A DNA stretch of 64,000 nucleotides from Pyrinomonadaceae bacterium (GCA_019694395.1 JAIBCC010000001.1:434001-498000); one strand, 5' to 3'; numbered from the stretch's first letter, positions 9,192-17,654 are shown. Notes: generated by a model not told the origin, from the sequence alone. Numbers and translations: made by a program.

Positions 9192-9650
9192 ATGGATACT
9201 ATCGAACATCTGCGTGAACTTTTTTATTTCAACGATTGGGCAAACCGTCGCGTTTTGAATGCGTTGCGTCCATCTAATTCTGAAAAAGCCTTGCAATTGA
9301 CGGCTCATATTTTGATAACCGAAAAAGAATATTTTGAAAGACTTTACGGAAAAGATTCAACCGGATTTGATTTTTGGCAAAAACTCACACACGAGGAATG
9401 CAAACAAATTGCGATGGAAAACGCAGAAAGCTATTTCAATTTGTTAAAAGGTTTTGATGACGAAGGACTTGATATTTCAACATCTTACAAAACCAGCGAA
9501 GGAATTTCGCATCGCAATACTTACCGAGAAATGCTGACCCACGTTTTATTTCATTCGATGAGTCATCGCGGACAAATCAACACAATTTTGCGCGAAGAAG
9601 GCTTTGAACCGATTGCCAACGATTACATAATTTATCTAAGGAATTCTTGA
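9192..9650 (+). CDS. DinB-family metal-dependent protein
   Basis: A 152-residue four-helix-bundle protein of the DinB/YfiT superfamily, whose members use thiol cofactors or act as metal-dependent hydrolases. The expected metal ligands are present: a histidine in the second helix (TAHILITEKEYF) and the HVLFHSMSHRGQI motif near residues 120-132. It follows the GNAT gene by six bases. The physiological reaction is unknown; a thiol-dependent detoxification role is the common guess. Confidence 0.85.
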   Translation: MDTIEHLRELFYFNDWANRRVLNALRPSNSEKALQLTAHILITEKEYFERLYGKDSTGFDFWQKLTHEECKQIAMENAESYFNLLKGFDDEGLDISTSYKTSEGISHRNTYREMLTHVLFHSMSHRGQINTILREEGFEPIANDYIIYLRNS

Positions 9651-9651
9651 T

Positions 9652-9757
9652 TTTTAACGCAACGGCGCAAAGATTTTTCCTCGTTTTTTACCATTTTACT
9701 TTCTACTTTTTCCTTGAAATCCTTTGCCTCTTTGCCTCTTTGCGACTTTGCGTTAAA
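9652..9757. repeat. Palindromic GCAAAG-type intergenic repeat
   Basis: The left arm TTTTAACGCAACGGCGCAAAG begins at 9652 and is matched in inverse by the right arm ending TTTGCGACTTTGCGTTAAAA near 9737-9757. The right arm also holds a short direct repeat of TTTGCCTC. It lies between DinB and scpA and overlaps an upstream extension of the scpA frame, so that extension is not coding. Confidence 0.6.
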
Positions 9758-9770
9758 ATACTTTCTTTCA

Positions 9771-10544
9771 ATGGAATCACAACCCGAACAATTAGTTTTC
9801 GACTTTTTCAAAGAACAGCCGCAAATTATCGCCGAACGAAACGATGAGGAATTAAAACTCAAAATCGGAGAATTCGCGGGACCGCTCGATCTTTTGCTCT
9901 ATCTTATCCGGCAGGAGCAAGCAAATATTTTTGAAATTCCGATTGCCAAAATTACCGATGAGTATTTGCGCGTCATTCGCCTGATGGAAAAACTCGATAT
10001 TTCCGTTGCCGGAGATTTTTTGGTCATGGCGGCAACTTTGATAGAAATCAAATCGAAAATGTTGCTTCCGCGCGAGATTGTTGAAGAAAATGACGAAGAC
10101 GCAGATGATCCGCTTAAAGAATTAGTCAATCGTTTAGTCGAATACGAAAAATTCAAAAATGCCGCCCAAATGCTTTGGGAAAAATCAACGGTTGAACAAT
10201 CAATTTTTCCGCGCGGGAAAATCGAAACGGACGAGAACAATTCGGAAATAAATGTCGGAGTTTTTGATTTGCTCAATGTTTTCCAAAAGATTCTGTCACG
10301 CCGAAAAGAAGAAATTCAGATGGAAATCGAGCGCGAAGAAATGTCCTTGTCCGAAATGCTTAGCAATATAAAACTGCGCCTAAAACAAAGCAAAACTTTT
10401 AACGTGACCGAATTTTTCAATCATACACGTTCAAAAAAAGAATTGGTCTTAGCCTTTATGGCGATTCTGGAAATTGTCCGCACTGAAGCCGTTAAATTAT
10501 TGCAGGAAAATATTTTCGGGGAAATTATTTTGACAAAAGGTTAA
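9771..10544 (+). CDS. scpA: Segregation and condensation protein A
   Basis: ScpA is the kleisin subunit that bridges SMC heads in the bacterial condensin. The N-terminal signature GPLDLLLYLIRQEQANIFEI (about residues 41-60) and the helical IEIKSKMLLP segment are diagnostic. The C-terminal winged helix holds FNVTEFFNHTRSKKELV. The start is the ATG at 9771; the frame continues upstream to 9714, but that part is the intergenic repeat. scpB follows 150 bp downstream, separated by a palindromic element. No smc gene lies in the window. Confidence 0.94.
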   Translation: MESQPEQLVFDFFKEQPQIIAERNDEELKLKIGEFAGPLDLLLYLIRQEQANIFEIPIAKITDEYLRVIRLMEKLDISVAGDFLVMAATLIEIKSKMLLPREIVEENDEDADDPLKELVNRLVEYEKFKNAAQMLWEKSTVEQSIFPRGKIETDENNSEINVGVFDLLNVFQKILSRRKEEIQMEIEREEMSLSEMLSNIKLRLKQSKTFNVTEFFNHTRSKKELVLAFMAILEIVRTEAVKLLQENIFGEIILTKG

Positions 10545-10672
10545 TGTAGGGGCAGGTCTTGTGCCTGCCCAATGAGCGTAGCGAACATTTTTATTGAACA
10601 TAAGCTACATAAAAATCAATGTAAAATTTCAGCCGTTCGGCTGATTGGGCAGGCACAAGACCTGCCCCTACA
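10545..10672. repeat. Palindromic MITE-like element between scpA and scpB
   Basis: Two 27-bp arms are perfect inverted copies, at 10545-10571 and 10646-10672 (core GGGGCAGGTCTTGTGCCTG). They enclose about 75 bp containing an inner hairpin, AGCCGTTCGGCT at 10631-10642. No reading frame or transposase is present. It starts on the base after the scpA stop, so it may act as a stem-loop in the scpA-scpB transcript. Confidence 0.85.
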
Positions 10673-10694
10673 AATTACATAACAAATTTTCATA

Positions 10695-11255
10695 ATGACT
10701 GAAATTGAAGAAAAGCAACCACGCAGTATCGAAGAACTGATTACAATTTTGGAAGCCTTGATTTTTGTGACAGATGAGCCGATTTCTGCCAAAGATTTGG
10801 CAAATGTTTTAGAGGAAGATTCGGAATTTGTGCAGTCTGCAATCGAAGAGCTCGCACAAGAATATCAGGAACGCAAAAGCGGTTTGATGCTCCGTGAAAT
10901 CGCGGGCGGCTGGCAAATCGCTACCAAAACCGAGCTCCACGACGAAGTTCGCAAATTTTTGAAAACCCGTCCGTCTGCCAAACTTTCGCTTGCTGCACTG
11001 GAAACACTTGCTGTGATTGCCTACAAACAACCTGTCACCGTTCCCGAAATTTTAGAAATTCGCGGGGTGCAATCGGCTTCGGCGATCAAAACCCTTTTGG
11101 ATAAAAAACTTATCGTCAACAAAGGTCGCAAAGAAACCGTCGGCAAACCGATGCAATACGGAACTTCAAAAGATTTTCTGATTCAGTTTGGATTGAAGGA
11201 TTTAACTGAATTGCCAAGTATTGAGGATTTTGAAGATCTAACTAGCGGCTTATGA
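10695..11255 (+). CDS. scpB: Segregation and condensation protein B
   Basis: ScpB is the winged-helix partner of ScpA in the SMC-ScpAB condensin complex. The 186-residue protein shows the family segments ILEALIFVTDEPIS (18-31), LSLAALETLAVIAYKQP (about 97-113) and the second winged helix IRGVQSASAIKTLLDKKLI (about 120-138). Its order after scpA is conserved in many bacteria. The stop overlaps the start of the next membrane protein (ATGA). Confidence 0.94.
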   Translation: MTEIEEKQPRSIEELITILEALIFVTDEPISAKDLANVLEEDSEFVQSAIEELAQEYQERKSGLMLREIAGGWQIATKTELHDEVRKFLKTRPSAKLSLAALETLAVIAYKQPVTVPEILEIRGVQSASAIKTLLDKKLIVNKGRKETVGKPMQYGTSKDFLIQFGLKDLTELPSIEDFEDLTSGL

Positions 11256-11734
11256 ACTCTGATAAATTAGTTTTTATTGAGAAAAAAACAGGAGTCAGGG
11301 CTACGGGTGTTATTCTTTTGCCAATCGGTTTTTTTATAATTATGATTTCTTGGTTTGTGCCAAATTTTTTCGGAACGGCGGAAACCGAATCAAGAATGAT
11401 AATAACCATCATTTCTTTAATTTTTGGTCTTTTAATTTTTCTTTTTGGTTGTTTTATGGCGATTAAAAAAGATACTTCAATGATCTTTGATTTTGCAAAC
11501 AAAAAGATTTTTTATACGGAAAAAGGTTTATTCAATAAACAAAAAAACGAGTATTTTTTCAATGAAATCTATAATATTTCCCGTGAACGATTTTCTAATG
11601 AAAATACCGAATACTACGAAAATTATCTTGTATTAGTTAACGGACAAAAGTTAAGAATTCCAACCCAAAATGAAACTGACAAAGGTTTTCAAGACCGTCA
11701 AATACAACAAATAACAGCCTTTATACAACAATAA
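11252..11734 (+). CDS. Two-helix membrane protein, PH-like, paralogue 1
   Basis: A 160-residue protein with two transmembrane helices (about residues 17-38 and 48-71) followed by a soluble beta-rich domain that begins with a basic stretch, IFDFANKKIFYTEKGLFNKQ. The layout matches two other proteins in the window (11824-12330 and 17106-17654) and resembles PH-like membrane proteins. It overlaps scpB by 4 bp. No function is known; the paralogy supports a real gene. Confidence 0.65.
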   Translation: MNSDKLVFIEKKTGVRATGVILLPIGFFIIMISWFVPNFFGTAETESRMIITIISLIFGLLIFLFGCFMAIKKDTSMIFDFANKKIFYTEKGLFNKQKNEYFFNEIYNISRERFSNENTEYYENYLVLVNGQKLRIPTQNETDKGFQDRQIQQITAFIQQ

Positions 11735-11823
11735 TGCTTTTTTGTTGATAATGTCCTCAACTTTTGAATGATTGATTTGGGAAATCAAGAGGGTAATCCA
11801 AAATTTAGAGGAGGAATAAATTA

Positions 11824-12330
11824 ATGTGGTTAATGAACGAGGACGGAGATGAATTAACAATCAGAGGAATTCCCCTTGTTATATGGTCAATTGCTTTTTC
11901 ATTTTTGGGATTGGGAATTTATTTGCTTTTACCTTATTTGACTGATTCCTCAAGAATTTCTGAAATTCTAAAGGAAAGTGCTTTAAATATTTTGACCATT
12001 TCATTTGCTTTACTGTTTATGCCGATTGGCAGTTTGGTTATGCTTTATTTTTTCCCTCTGATAACTACCAAGGTTAATCGTCGTGAAAAATCCGTAAGAA
12101 TTGAAAAGTTGGGAATTTTAGGCAAAAGAATTAATCGTTACGGTTTTGACGCATTGGACGGCGGATTCCGGGTAAAATCGGAAGAAGACGAAGACAATCG
12201 TGAATCCCTCAAACTCTATTTTAATCTCAAATCAGGTCAGCGGATTTTTTTATCCAGCGATATAACCGAATTATGGAAGGGAAAAGCATATGATGTTGCA
12301 ATGAAAGCAAATGAGTTTTTACGAAAATGA
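11824..12330 (+). CDS. Two-helix membrane protein, PH-like, paralogue 2
   Basis: A 168-residue protein with a good ribosome-binding site (GAGGAGGAATAAATTA before the ATG). Two membrane helices (about 17-37 and 55-80) precede a soluble domain opening VNRREKSVRIEKLGILGKR and closing with DVAMKANEFL. The last motif recurs as DFAMKANIFM in the 17.1 kb paralogue. The shared pattern suggests a common ligand-binding or scaffold fold, but nothing points to a specific role. Confidence 0.68.
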   Translation: MWLMNEDGDELTIRGIPLVIWSIAFSFLGLGIYLLLPYLTDSSRISEILKESALNILTISFALLFMPIGSLVMLYFFPLITTKVNRREKSVRIEKLGILGKRINRYGFDALDGGFRVKSEEDEDNRESLKLYFNLKSGQRIFLSSDITELWKGKAYDVAMKANEFLRK

Positions 12331-12605
12331 ATTTTGATCTTTGATTTTTTATTTCAGAATTTTAGCTGATCTAATTGGTGATTCAGATTCAACGAAAAGG
12401 TTTTAAGTCGGTGAAGCCGACTAAATATTTGTAGCCCATATCGCCACAGATATGGGGCAAATAAAAGAGATGTTTGAAGTTCTTGAAAAGAACGACATAA
12501 AATTATGCCGCCATTTTCAATGGCTTTTCCAAACTGATGTTGAATATAAAGGTTTTGAAAACACAGATCAATTTTGACCAGAAAACACAGATCAAAAGTC
12601 GAAGA
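12331..12605. other. Intergenic region with small hairpins and a direct repeat
   Basis: No gene is seen. It holds a perfect short hairpin AGTCGGTGAAGCCGACT near 12409-12425, an inverted repeat CCCATAT/ATATGGG near 12437-12458, GCCATT/AATGGC near 12511-12525, and a direct repeat GAAAACACAGATCAA at 12557-12571 and 12581-12595. It separates the convergent ends of the membrane protein and the hydrogenase operon and may contain their terminators, though no T-run hairpin is clear. Confidence 0.5.
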
Positions 12606-13082
12606 TCAAATGACTAACCGAATTTCTTCCAAAACCATCTTTGCTACTTGCGGAATTGCCAAATCCAATTCCGGCGACATTTCCGTGGTCAAATCCTGTA
12701 AATCCTCAATTGAAACTGCGAACAGGGTGACATCAGGAGTGTCACCCATCAGATAAAACGCATCAATTAAATCTTTTAATCCAATATCGTGCGCCGTTAG
12801 AGTGCGCGGATAATCTTTGGAATATTTGGGACACAGACGGCGGATTGTTCCTGGCTTTGCCCCGTCTATGGTGGCATCAATCAAAACAACTTTTTCCGCC
12901 GACTGCATCGGCTCAAGCAGAAGAAAACTGCCTGTTCCGCCATCCAGAAGCTCAACTCCATCGGGCAGGGCAGTTTTCTCCAGCGAATTAACAACGTGAA
13001 CGCCAATGCCTTCATCGCCCATCAAAGTATTGCCGATTCCAAGAATTAGCACTTTGTTCTTATCTGTTTTTGATGTCGTCAT
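12606..13082 (-). CDS. hyaD: Hydrogenase maturation protease
   Basis: HyaD-type endopeptidases trim the C-terminal extension of the [NiFe]-hydrogenase large subunit after nickel insertion. The 158-residue protein opens with LILGIGNTLMGDEGIGVHV, whose glutamate is a nickel-sensing ligand in the family, and has further acidic/His positions in VVLIDATIDG and TAHDIGL. I chose the ATG at 13082; a TTG at 13091 is possible. It overlaps the cytochrome gene by about 23 bp and ends the hyaABCD operon. Confidence 0.92.
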   Translation of the reverse strand: MTTSKTDKNKVLILGIGNTLMGDEGIGVHVVNSLEKTALPDGVELLDGGTGSFLLLEPMQSAEKVVLIDATIDGAKPGTIRRLCPKYSKDYPRTLTAHDIGLKDLIDAFYLMGDTPDVTLFAVSIEDLQDLTTEMSPELDLAIPQVAKMVLEEIRLVI

Positions 13083-13755
13083 CGCGCTCAAATTTCCAGC
13101 CGCCGATTATCGAAGAGGTCGTTCCTTTGCCTTCAAAATAATCGTGGTAAAACACCAGATAAACGTGGACAATCGTAAAAACCACAAAGAACCACATAAA
13201 CAGGTGATGCCATTGCCGCACCCACGCATCGCCGCCAAAAAGCGGAACTGCCCAGGCAAAAAGTCTCGGGAAAAACGAATTACTCATACTTGAATAAAGC
13301 GCAAATCCCGTGATCGTTTGAAGTAGAAAAATGTGAAAAAGAACAAAATAAGAAACTCCCGCCAGCATATTGTGTCCGATGATGCTTCTGCCGTGAACTT
13401 TGGTCTGGATAATATCAGTTTTGATAGTTTCCCAAAGATCTCTTAACTGGCTCCATCGGTGCGGCACAAATCTATCCCATCTGGCATATCTGTTTCCCAC
13501 AAATCCCCAGTAAATTCTGAAAACAAAATTGAAAAGGATAATGTAAGAAAAAGTAAAATGCAGAAACCGCACCCATCCGAACCAATATTGCTGATAGGCT
13601 TCGTTGGCATTAAAAATCGCCTGCGGATTACCGATCAGATAACCCGTAATTATTAAAACCACGATACTTAATGCATTAAGCCAATGGTAAATCCTAACCG
13701 GCAATTCCCAAACATAAACTCTGCGATATGGAATTGTTTGAATTTCAGCTGCCAT
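13060..13755 (-). CDS. hyaC: Ni/Fe-hydrogenase b-type cytochrome subunit
   Basis: This integral membrane diheme cytochrome b accepts electrons from the small subunit and passes them to quinone. The 231-residue protein has four hydrophobic helices, with haem-ligand histidines in VRIYHWLN (about 22-29), RFLHFTFSY, and the C-terminal WHHLFMWFFVVFTIVHVYLV. The ATG at 13755 is preceded by AGGAGGTGAAT; the upstream extension to 13890 runs inside the large-subunit gene and is not coding. It lies 10 bp after hyaB. Confidence 0.93.
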   Translation of the reverse strand: MAAEIQTIPYRRVYVWELPVRIYHWLNALSIVVLIITGYLIGNPQAIFNANEAYQQYWFGWVRFLHFTFSYIILFNFVFRIYWGFVGNRYARWDRFVPHRWSQLRDLWETIKTDIIQTKVHGRSIIGHNMLAGVSYFVLFHIFLLQTITGFALYSSMSNSFFPRLFAWAVPLFGGDAWVRQWHHLFMWFFVVFTIVHVYLVFYHDYFEGKGTTSSIIGGWKFERDDDIKNR

Positions 13756-13765
13756 ATTCACCTCC

Positions 13766-15481
13766 TTACTCGACCGTGATCTGATGAACGATATTTCCAT
13801 CAGGATCATAAAGATGCACGGCACAAGCCAGACACGGATCAAACGAATGGATCGTCCGAATGATTTCCAAAGGCTCACCGTCCTTGGCAACCGGAGTTCC
13901 GATCAAGGCTTCTTCATAAGAAGAACGCTGACCTTTGAAATCGCGCGGGCTGGCATTCCAGGTGCTTGGAACGACAAGCTGATAGTTATCAATTTTGCGT
14001 TCTTTGATGCGAATCCAATGCGCCAGTGCGCCGCGTGGAGCTTCGGTCAAACCAACTCCTTCGCATTCAGTTGCCCACGTTGTCGGCTCCCATTTTTCGC
14101 GGGTAAAAGTGCTGACTTCCCCACTCTTCAAATTATTAATGAGGTCGTCATAAAATCCTTTCAGCCAACGAACTGTCAAACGAGTTTCTAATCCGCGTGC
14201 CGCCGTCCTGCCAAGTGTTGAAAATAGTGCAGTAACCGGAACGTCAAGTTTTTTCAAAGCTTCGTCAACTACTTCCTTGATTTCCTGACTGCCGCGTCCA
14301 TAACCGACCAACATTCGCGCCAGCGGTCCGACTTCCATCGGGTTATCTTTCCAGCGCGGAGTTTTGAGCCACGAATATTTGCTTTCGACATTCAATTGGT
14401 CAAATGGCGGCTTTGGTCCGGTAAAGTTAAATTCGGTTTCGCCTTTCCAAGGATGCAACCCCTGTTCATCGCCAACCGAATATTTATACCAGCTATGGGC
14501 GATATATTCCTTGATTTCGTTTTCGTCTTTGCCGTTGACTTCATAAACTTTCGACAAATCACGATTAAGAATTGCTCCGCGCGGGAATTTGAAACTTTCG
14601 ATGTTGCCGTAACCTTGCGTCGGCAAATCGCCGTAAGCCAAATAATTCGACAAACCACCGCCGATAGCTGCCCAATCTTTGTAAAATCCGGCGATCGCCA
14701 TCAAATCGGGGATGTAAACCTGTTCGACAAAGTTCATCGCATCTTTGATAAGTTTGCCGACCAGATTTAATTTTTCGGTATTGATGGCATTTACTTCTTC
14801 CAGATTGAACGAACAAGGAACGCCGCCGACCAGATAGTTCGGATGCGGATTTTTGCCTCCGAAAATGGCGTGGATTTTGACGATTTCTTTCTGCCATTCG
14901 AGGGCTTCGAGATAATGCGCCACCGCTAACAAATTAGCTTCTTTCGGCAATTTGAAAGCCGGATGTCCCCAATAGCCGTTGGCAAAAATTCCGAGCTGCC
15001 CACTGTCCACAAAAGCCTTCAAACGTTTTTGCAGATCGGAAAAATATCCCGGCGAGCTTTTCGGGTAATTGGAAATTGATTTGGCTAAATCGGACGTCGC
15101 CTGCGGGTCAGCCGAAAGTGCGGAAACCACATCAACCCAATCCAGTGCGTGGAGATGGTAAAAATGAACAACGTGGTCGTGAACGTATTGGGTGCAGAAC
15201 ATTATATTGCGAACCAATTCGGCATTTTTCGGAACGCTGATCTTGATCGCGTCTTCAACGGCGCGAACACTGGCGAGTGCGTGAACGGTGGTGCAGACTC
15301 CGCAAACTCTTTCGACAAAAGCCCAGGCATCACGGGGATCGCGTCCTTTGAGAATTTTTTCAATTCCGCGCACCATCGTTCCCGAACTAAATGCGTCCTT
15401 GATCTTTCCGCCTTCGACAACGGCTTCGATCCGCAAATGACCTTCGATTCTGGTTACGGGATCAACTACTACTCTTGCCAT
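13766..15481 (-). CDS. hyaB: [NiFe]-hydrogenase large subunit
   Basis: The catalytic subunit holds the Ni-Fe(CN)2CO centre that oxidises hydrogen. The nickel ligands are in the L1 motif RVCGVCTTVH (C60, C63) and the L2 motif DPCLACAVH near the end. Fifteen residues follow the L2 histidine, the expected peptide removed by HyaD. The 571-residue length is normal for group 1 uptake enzymes. The start is the ATG at 15481, with GGAGGTGACGAAG before it; a GTG at 15490 is part of that ribosome-binding site. The first codons overlap the end of hyaA by 20 bp. Confidence 0.96.
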   Translation of the reverse strand: MARVVVDPVTRIEGHLRIEAVVEGGKIKDAFSSGTMVRGIEKILKGRDPRDAWAFVERVCGVCTTVHALASVRAVEDAIKISVPKNAELVRNIMFCTQYVHDHVVHFYHLHALDWVDVVSALSADPQATSDLAKSISNYPKSSPGYFSDLQKRLKAFVDSGQLGIFANGYWGHPAFKLPKEANLLAVAHYLEALEWQKEIVKIHAIFGGKNPHPNYLVGGVPCSFNLEEVNAINTEKLNLVGKLIKDAMNFVEQVYIPDLMAIAGFYKDWAAIGGGLSNYLAYGDLPTQGYGNIESFKFPRGAILNRDLSKVYEVNGKDENEIKEYIAHSWYKYSVGDEQGLHPWKGETEFNFTGPKPPFDQLNVESKYSWLKTPRWKDNPMEVGPLARMLVGYGRGSQEIKEVVDEALKKLDVPVTALFSTLGRTAARGLETRLTVRWLKGFYDDLINNLKSGEVSTFTREKWEPTTWATECEGVGLTEAPRGALAHWIRIKERKIDNYQLVVPSTWNASPRDFKGQRSSYEEALIGTPVAKDGEPLEIIRTIHSFDPCLACAVHLYDPDGNIVHQITVE

Positions 15482-16634
15482 CTTCGTCACCTCCTTTTTC
15501 TGTTTCGACTACTTCTTTTTTATCGGTTTCCTCTGAAATCGGCGCAACAACAACCGATTCTTCCTTATTTTTCTCGATCAATTTTCGTTTGCGAAGATTG
15601 GAAGTAAGTGCATGTAAAGCAATTCCGCCGGCAGTGACAGCCGCCGCAGTAACCCCGATGGTGTCGGCAGTTGATTCGATACCAAATCCCGGAAATGCGC
15701 CAAGATGCTGATAAAACGGTCCGTTATCCCAAAATCCGGCTTCGCTGCAGCCGATACAGCCGTGTCCCGATTGAATCGGATAGCTCAGATTGCCGTTCCA
15801 TTTTGTAACTGAACAAGCGTTGTATGTCGTCGGACCTTTGCAGCCCATTTTATAAAGACAATAACCTTTCCGAGCCGCTTCGTCGTCCCACGCTTCGACA
15901 AATAATCCGGCATCGTAATACGGACGGCGATAACAGGTATCGTGAACGCGGCGCGAATAAAATTCTTTCGGGCGACCTTGCGAATCGAGTTCGGGCATTT
16001 TGCCGAAAAGTAAGATATGAGTCACAATTCCCGTCATCACCTCGGCAATCGGAGGACATCCGGGAACATTGATGACCGGTTTATTAATGATTTTTTTGAT
16101 CGGGGTGGCGGTGGTCGGATTTGGACTGGCAGCCTGAACACAACCCGTTGAGGCACAGCTTCCCCAGGCAATAACTGCCGCTGCACCTGCTGCCGCTTCT
16201 TTCAGAATCTGTTCGGCAGATTTGCCGCCGATCATACAATAGCCTTCGTTTCCTAACGGAATTGAACCTTCGACCAGCAAAATGTATTTTCCCTGATTAT
16301 TTTTGATCGTATCGTCGCGGCATTTTTCGGCTTGAGCTCCGGCGGCGGCGAGTAAGGTTTCGGTGTAATCGAGCGAAAGCGTATCAAATATTATGTCGGC
16401 AACAATCGGATGCGTTGAGCGAATAAATGATTCACTGCAACAGGTGCATTCCTGAAAATGCAGCCAGACAACCGGGGGACGGGCTTTTGTTTCAAAGGCT
16501 TGGACAACCTGAGCCAAACCTGACAGTTCAAGTCCGGCAGCAGCGGTCGCCAACCCGCAAAACAGCAAAAAATCGCGGCGCGAATATCCTTTGGCTTCCA
16601 TTGCCTGACGGATAGTCGGAATATTTTTCTCCAT
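15462..16634 (-). CDS. hyaA: [NiFe]-hydrogenase small subunit, oxygen-tolerant type
   Basis: The electron-transfer subunit has a Tat signal (SRRDFLLF, R19/R20) and a C-terminal membrane helix (about 325-345) with a charged tail. Proximal-cluster cysteines are C63, C65, C66 (ECTCCSES), C160 and C165 (GSCASTGC) and C193. C65 and C165 are the two extra cysteines that mark the [4Fe-3S] cluster of oxygen-tolerant enzymes such as E. coli Hyd-1. Distal ligands are H231, C234, C259, C265; medial C274, C293, C296. AGGAGG precedes the ATG. It is first in the operon, so hydrogen is oxidised on the periplasmic side and electrons enter quinone through HyaC. Confidence 0.95.
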   Translation of the reverse strand: MEKNIPTIRQAMEAKGYSRRDFLLFCGLATAAAGLELSGLAQVVQAFETKARPPVVWLHFQECTCCSESFIRSTHPIVADIIFDTLSLDYTETLLAAAGAQAEKCRDDTIKNNQGKYILLVEGSIPLGNEGYCMIGGKSAEQILKEAAAGAAAVIAWGSCASTGCVQAASPNPTTATPIKKIINKPVINVPGCPPIAEVMTGIVTHILLFGKMPELDSQGRPKEFYSRRVHDTCYRRPYYDAGLFVEAWDDEAARKGYCLYKMGCKGPTTYNACSVTKWNGNLSYPIQSGHGCIGCSEAGFWDNGPFYQHLGAFPGFGIESTADTIGVTAAAVTAGGIALHALTSNLRKRKLIEKNKEESVVVAPISEETDKKEVVETEKGGDEDGKSSS

Positions 16635-17105
16635 AAAACCTCCTACTTTAGTGTTAGAGAAGGCTTAGCCGCGAAGGAATTTGGTGGTAATCTACATAAA
16701 TGCTTTAAGAAAATCGTTATAAATTCCCTCGTGATACGCCTTCATTGGAAATTTGCTTTTTTGGCGTAAAACTTAGATGACCTAACTGAATTTACAGAAA
16801 ATTCGTTGAATAAATTGCAATTTATATTCCAAACAAAAATCAGCTTAAAACTTGAAGAAATATTAGTTTTTAGAGAAATATCTGCGGAAAATTTTCACAA
16901 TCGGATAAATAATTGGGAAATTTCCCCCAAGTTTGCGGAGGATTTTTTGGAAACTGAAATAAATTATTTTCATTGGTGGAGCGTTTGGTCGTGATTGATA
17001 AATTATAGGACATTGACAGCAGACGTAGAGACGCGATGCATCGCGTCTCTACCGAGGTGTTATGAATAAAATTATGTTAAATTTATCTGCCTAACCTAAT
17101 TTTTT
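16635..17105. other. Promoter-side intergenic region upstream of hyaA
   Basis: A 470-bp gap between the divergent hyaA and the 17.1 kb gene. Apart from the hyaA ribosome-binding site and the palindrome at 17025-17052, I see no convincing sigma-70 or sigma-54 promoter. A 62-codon TTG-started plus-strand frame (16806-16994) has protein-like composition (acidic helix, FHWWSVW end) but no ribosome-binding site and no recognised family; it could be a gene remnant. Confidence 0.4.
17025..17052. repeat. 28-bp perfect palindrome
   Basis: Two 14-bp arms (GTAGAGACGCGATG and its exact reverse complement) abut without a loop. The element resembles a short dispersed palindrome that I recall from many environmental genomes. 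It lies in the gap upstream of the divergent hyaA and PH-like genes and has no coding capacity. Confidence 0.85.
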
Positions 17106-17654
17106 ATGCAAATCAGCCAAACAGAAAACGAAATGATTATTCGGGAAACTCCGGGTTGTTTATGGTTTTTCGGGTTGTTCTTTGCTGTGATCGGCGGGCT
17201 TTTCGTCTATGGTTCGTGGGGCGGTTTTACAAATTATGACGGTCAATCTTTTTGGACGGTGACTATAACTTTTTTGATGGGTTCGATCGCCTTTATCACC
17301 GGAATTTGGCTGATTTATCGCGCACCTGTTACCAGAGTTGTCATCAATCGGCGCGAAGATTTCGTTTCCATCGTTCAATACGGATTGTTCGGCAGACAGT
17401 ATTCTGAATTTGATTTTGAGGAAATAGAACAATTTTACTTGATCGAAGAAAGAGATGGTGAAGGCGATTTAATTTGGTCTCTGGGAATGAAATTAACCGA
17501 CGATGAAACAATCAAAATCTCTTCGCTGCCGAGCCACGATGAACGATTTAAGCAGGATTTTGCAATGAAAGCCAATATCTTTATGGGTAAACAGCTTCCC
17601 GCTTGTCAATTGATTTTCGACTCGGAAGATGAAAGCGAGGAAGAAATAAGCTAG
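17106..17654 (+). CDS. Two-helix membrane protein, PH-like, paralogue 3
   Basis: A 182-residue protein with two membrane helices (about 17-37 and 56-77) followed by a soluble domain starting RVVINRREDFVSIVQYGLFG and containing an acidic stretch, EEIEQFYLIEERDGEGD. The end DFAMKANIFM matches the DVAMKANEFL of the 11.8 kb paralogue. The C-terminus is strongly acidic. It sits 11 bp before rluB on the same strand, so they are probably co-transcribed. Function unknown. Confidence 0.68.
   Translation: MQISQTENEMIIRETPGCLWFFGLFFAVIGGLFVYGSWGGFTNYDGQSFWTVTITFLMGSIAFITGIWLIYRAPVTRVVINRREDFVSIVQYGLFGRQYSEFDFEEIEQFYLIEERDGEGDLIWSLGMKLTDDETIKISSLPSHDERFKQDFAMKANIFMGKQLPACQLIFDSEDESEEEIS

Noticed and set aside
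9652..9757. Upstream extension of scpA to 9714
   Set aside because: The extension is encoded by an intergenic palindrome, and the family N-terminus begins after 9771.
12574..12756. 60-codon plus-strand frame at the hyaD end
   Set aside because: Mostly antisense to hyaD and includes the direct repeat; no coding signal.
13784..15607. Several long antisense frames within the hydrogenase genes
   Set aside because: They mirror the strong hyaAB coding frames and have no family features.
16806..16994. 62-codon frame upstream of the hydrogenase
   Set aside because: TTG start, no ribosome-binding site and no recognised domain; kept only as a possible remnant in the intergenic note.
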